Source: Nioella ostreopsis
Lineage (GTDB): Bacteria > Pseudomonadota > Alphaproteobacteria > Rhodobacterales > Rhodobacteraceae
DNA length: 64,000 nt
NCBI RefSeq assembly: GCF_004000255.1
Contig: NZ_RCIQ01000007.1
Coordinates: forward strand, 1-64,000
Direction: 5' to 3'
Shown here: one piece after another, positions 62,660 to 64,000 of the stretch
How positions within the stretch are numbered: position 1 is the first letter of the stretch
Layout: every line of letters begins with the position of its first letter
Program-made: the position numbers and the translations under genes
The notes under the pieces: model-generated
The model's input: only the letters and a program-made list of their open reading frames with translations
What the model was told of the DNA's origin: nothing
Databases searched by the model: none

Positions 62660-63745
62660 TCAGGCCATTCCGCCCTCGACGAGTCGGGTGGCCAGGGTCG
62701 CATAGGCCTCTGCCATTGGCCCCTCGCCCGCCGCGATTGGGGTGCCACCATCGCCTGCCAACCGGGTTTCCAGCGAAATCGGCAATTCACCCAGGAAGGG
62801 CACGCCGATCCGGTCCGCCTCATTCCGCACGCCGCCATGGCCGAAGATATGTTCTTCATGGCCGCAATTGGGGCAATGGAACACCGACATGTTCTCGATC
62901 AGCCCCAGAATCGGGGTTTTCAGGGTCTGGAACATGTTGATGGCCTTCTTGGCATCCAGCAGCGCCACATCCTGCGGGGTGGAGACGACAATCGCGCCCG
63001 TCACCTCGGATTTCTGGCACAGCGTCATCGCAACATCGCCGGTGCCGGGGGGCAGATCGACAATCAACACGTCAAGATCGCCCCATTCCACCTGGGTCAG
63101 CATCTGCTGCAGTGCCCCCATCAGCATCGGCCCGCGCCAGACGACCGCCTGATCCTCTGGCAGCATGAAGCCGAGCGACATCAGTGTGACACCGTGATTG
63201 TGCAACGGCAGGATGGTCTTGCCGTCCGGGGACGCGGGGCGTTTGTTGATCCCCATCATGCGAGGTTGAGACGGACCGTATATATCTGCATCGAGCAGCC
63301 CGACCTTGCGCCCCTGACGCGCCAGCGCCACGGCGAGGTTTGAGGAAACAGTGGATTTGCCCACACCGCCCTTGCCGGACCCGACGGCCAGAATACGCTG
63401 GACGGTCGCGGGTTTCATCGAGCCTTGCTGCGGCTTGGGATGGCCGCCGATCTTCAGGCTCGGCGGTTCCCCCTGCCCCGGCGCGGGCTTGGCAGAGGGG
63501 CCGTGGGCGGTCAGGGCGACGGTTGCATTTTCCACGCCGGGCAGCCCCTTGACCAAGGCCTCTGCCGCATCGCGCACCGGTGACAGGCGGCGTGCGTCTT
63601 CGGGCGACGGGGCCTCGATCACGAAGGCGACCTTGCCGCCGGTGATCTGCAAGGCCCGGACCATATCGCGGCTGACGAGCGTGCCACCATCGGGCAGCGA
63701 CAGCTTGTCCAGTGCGGCGAGGATCGTTTCGCGAGTCTGGCTCAT
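62660..63745 (-). CDS. mrp: Mrp/NBP35-family iron-sulfur P-loop ATPase
   Basis: 361 residues (also called ApbC), which carries and transfers Fe-S clusters. The N-terminal MIP18/DUF59-like domain (residues 1-80) is followed by a Pro-rich linker and the deviant Walker A GSGKGGVGKST at 122-132, LLDADIYGPS, LIVDLPPGTGDVAM, and the cluster-binding pair CPNC (Cys291 and Cys294) in FHCPNCGHEEHI. The ATG at 63745 with AGGAAAGGG before it is preferred to 63808. It is not part of the dcw unit because a terminator follows. Cytoplasmic. Confidence 0.94.
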   Translation of the reverse strand: MSQTRETILAALDKLSLPDGGTLVSRDMVRALQITGGKVAFVIEAPSPEDARRLSPVRDAAEALVKGLPGVENATVALTAHGPSAKPAPGQGEPPSLKIGGHPKPQQGSMKPATVQRILAVGSGKGGVGKSTVSSNLAVALARQGRKVGLLDADIYGPSQPRMMGINKRPASPDGKTILPLHNHGVTLMSLGFMLPEDQAVVWRGPMLMGALQQMLTQVEWGDLDVLIVDLPPGTGDVAMTLCQKSEVTGAIVVSTPQDVALLDAKKAINMFQTLKTPILGLIENMSVFHCPNCGHEEHIFGHGGVRNEADRIGVPFLGELPISLETRLAGDGGTPIAAGEGPMAEAYATLATRLVEGGMA

Positions 63746-63906
63746 ATCTGGCCCTTTCCTGTTGCAGCGCGTGTCTTGTCGAACAGATAGGACGCTTTGC
63801 CGATCCATGCACCCCCCTTAAAGATTCAGTCAGCATATAGTTTTAGGCAGGGTTGACCCAAGGTAAGCCTGCAATTTGAGCAGCTTACGTCCACGTTATG
63901 CACTTT

Positions 63907-63917
63907 CTGCATGGCAG
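63907..63917. promoter_or_regulatory. PhaR-like palindrome near the right edge
   Basis: CTGCATGGCAG fits the CTGC-N3-GCAG operator reported for PhaR of Rhodobacter, which represses phasin and polyhydroxyalkanoate genes. The flanking DNA (63850-63960) is full of TGC/GCA words (GCAGACGCAGCATTGCG). No gene starts before 64000 on the plus strand, so a plus-strand gene, perhaps a phasin, may begin just beyond. Otherwise the 255 bp after mrp hold nothing I can support. Confidence 0.4.
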
Positions 63918-64000
63918 CATTGACGAACTCGGGGATTGTGCAGACGCAGCATTGCGATATTTTTTAATCATCGAAACAAACACGGGCCGACACGGATCGC

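Noticed and set aside
62221-62940. A 239-codon plus-strand frame across the mraZ leader and the mrp 3' end
   Set aside because: It crosses a terminator and the GGG boxes and is antisense to mrp, with no domain.
1-64000. CRISPR arrays, tRNA and rRNA genes, insertion sequences
   Set aside because: No repeat-spacer pattern, no cloverleaf-like stretch and no transposase frame was seen; the only short tandem repeats are the 11-bp arrays and one 15-bp duplication.

Overview
The window is chromosomal DNA of a GC-rich alphaproteobacterium, most likely a Rhodobacteraceae (Roseobacter-group) species. The evidence is the division and cell-wall (dcw) cluster with DUF2484 genes between murC and murB, the cobalt-chelatase pair cobS/cobT, a type-2 argC, DUF6314 and DUF4177 proteins, and family-typical intergenic motifs. 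No rRNA, tRNA, CRISPR array, insertion sequence or prophage was recognised. Functions are read from the sequence and from knowledge of the families; no database search was run.

Region 1 (1-21.2 kb) holds housekeeping genes in short units. It starts with the broken tail of a Hint-domain protein, then purB, argC, an orphan FliG-like protein, a class I amidotransferase, glcG with malate synthase G (glcB), a VOC/WYL-regulator/photolyase operon, pepN, two tandem SLT transglycosylase paralogues, gatB, bolA, a zinc-cluster J-domain protein and cobS.

Region 2 (21.3-35.3 kb) holds an ECF sigma factor, its RskA-type anti-sigma factor and two secreted fasciclin proteins whose upstream regions share a promoter-like motif with identical spacing. 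After these come an HI0933-family flavoprotein, three unrecognised secreted proteins, cobT, an M24 aminopeptidase, DUF427, another unrecognised secreted protein and a ClC channel.

Region 3 (35.3-62.5 kb) is on the minus strand and reads mraZ-rsmH-ftsL-ftsI-murE-murF-mraY-(ACT protein)-murD-(NYN nuclease)-[EamA on the plus strand]-ftsW-murG-murC-(six small membrane proteins)-murB-ddl-ftsQ-ftsA-ftsZ, then lpxC-bamD-recN. Most junctions are start/stop overlaps, so the genes are probably translationally coupled. Together they make lipid II, assemble the divisome and export envelope components. Three non-canonical insertions stand out: the ACT protein, the NYN/EamA pair and the six-gene membrane-protein block. 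Upstream of mraZ is a 10-bp-phased array of GGG boxes that fits MraZ autoregulation. The window closes with an Mrp-type Fe-S P-loop ATPase and a TGC-rich region with a PhaR-like palindrome, which suggests a plus-strand gene beginning beyond the right edge.

The most interesting unexplained structures are a ~180-bp composite, RNA-like repeat present twice (16368-16550 and 52348-52527), arrays of four 11-bp repeats (18680-18723 and 52538-52581), and the small membrane protein block at 45283-47083.
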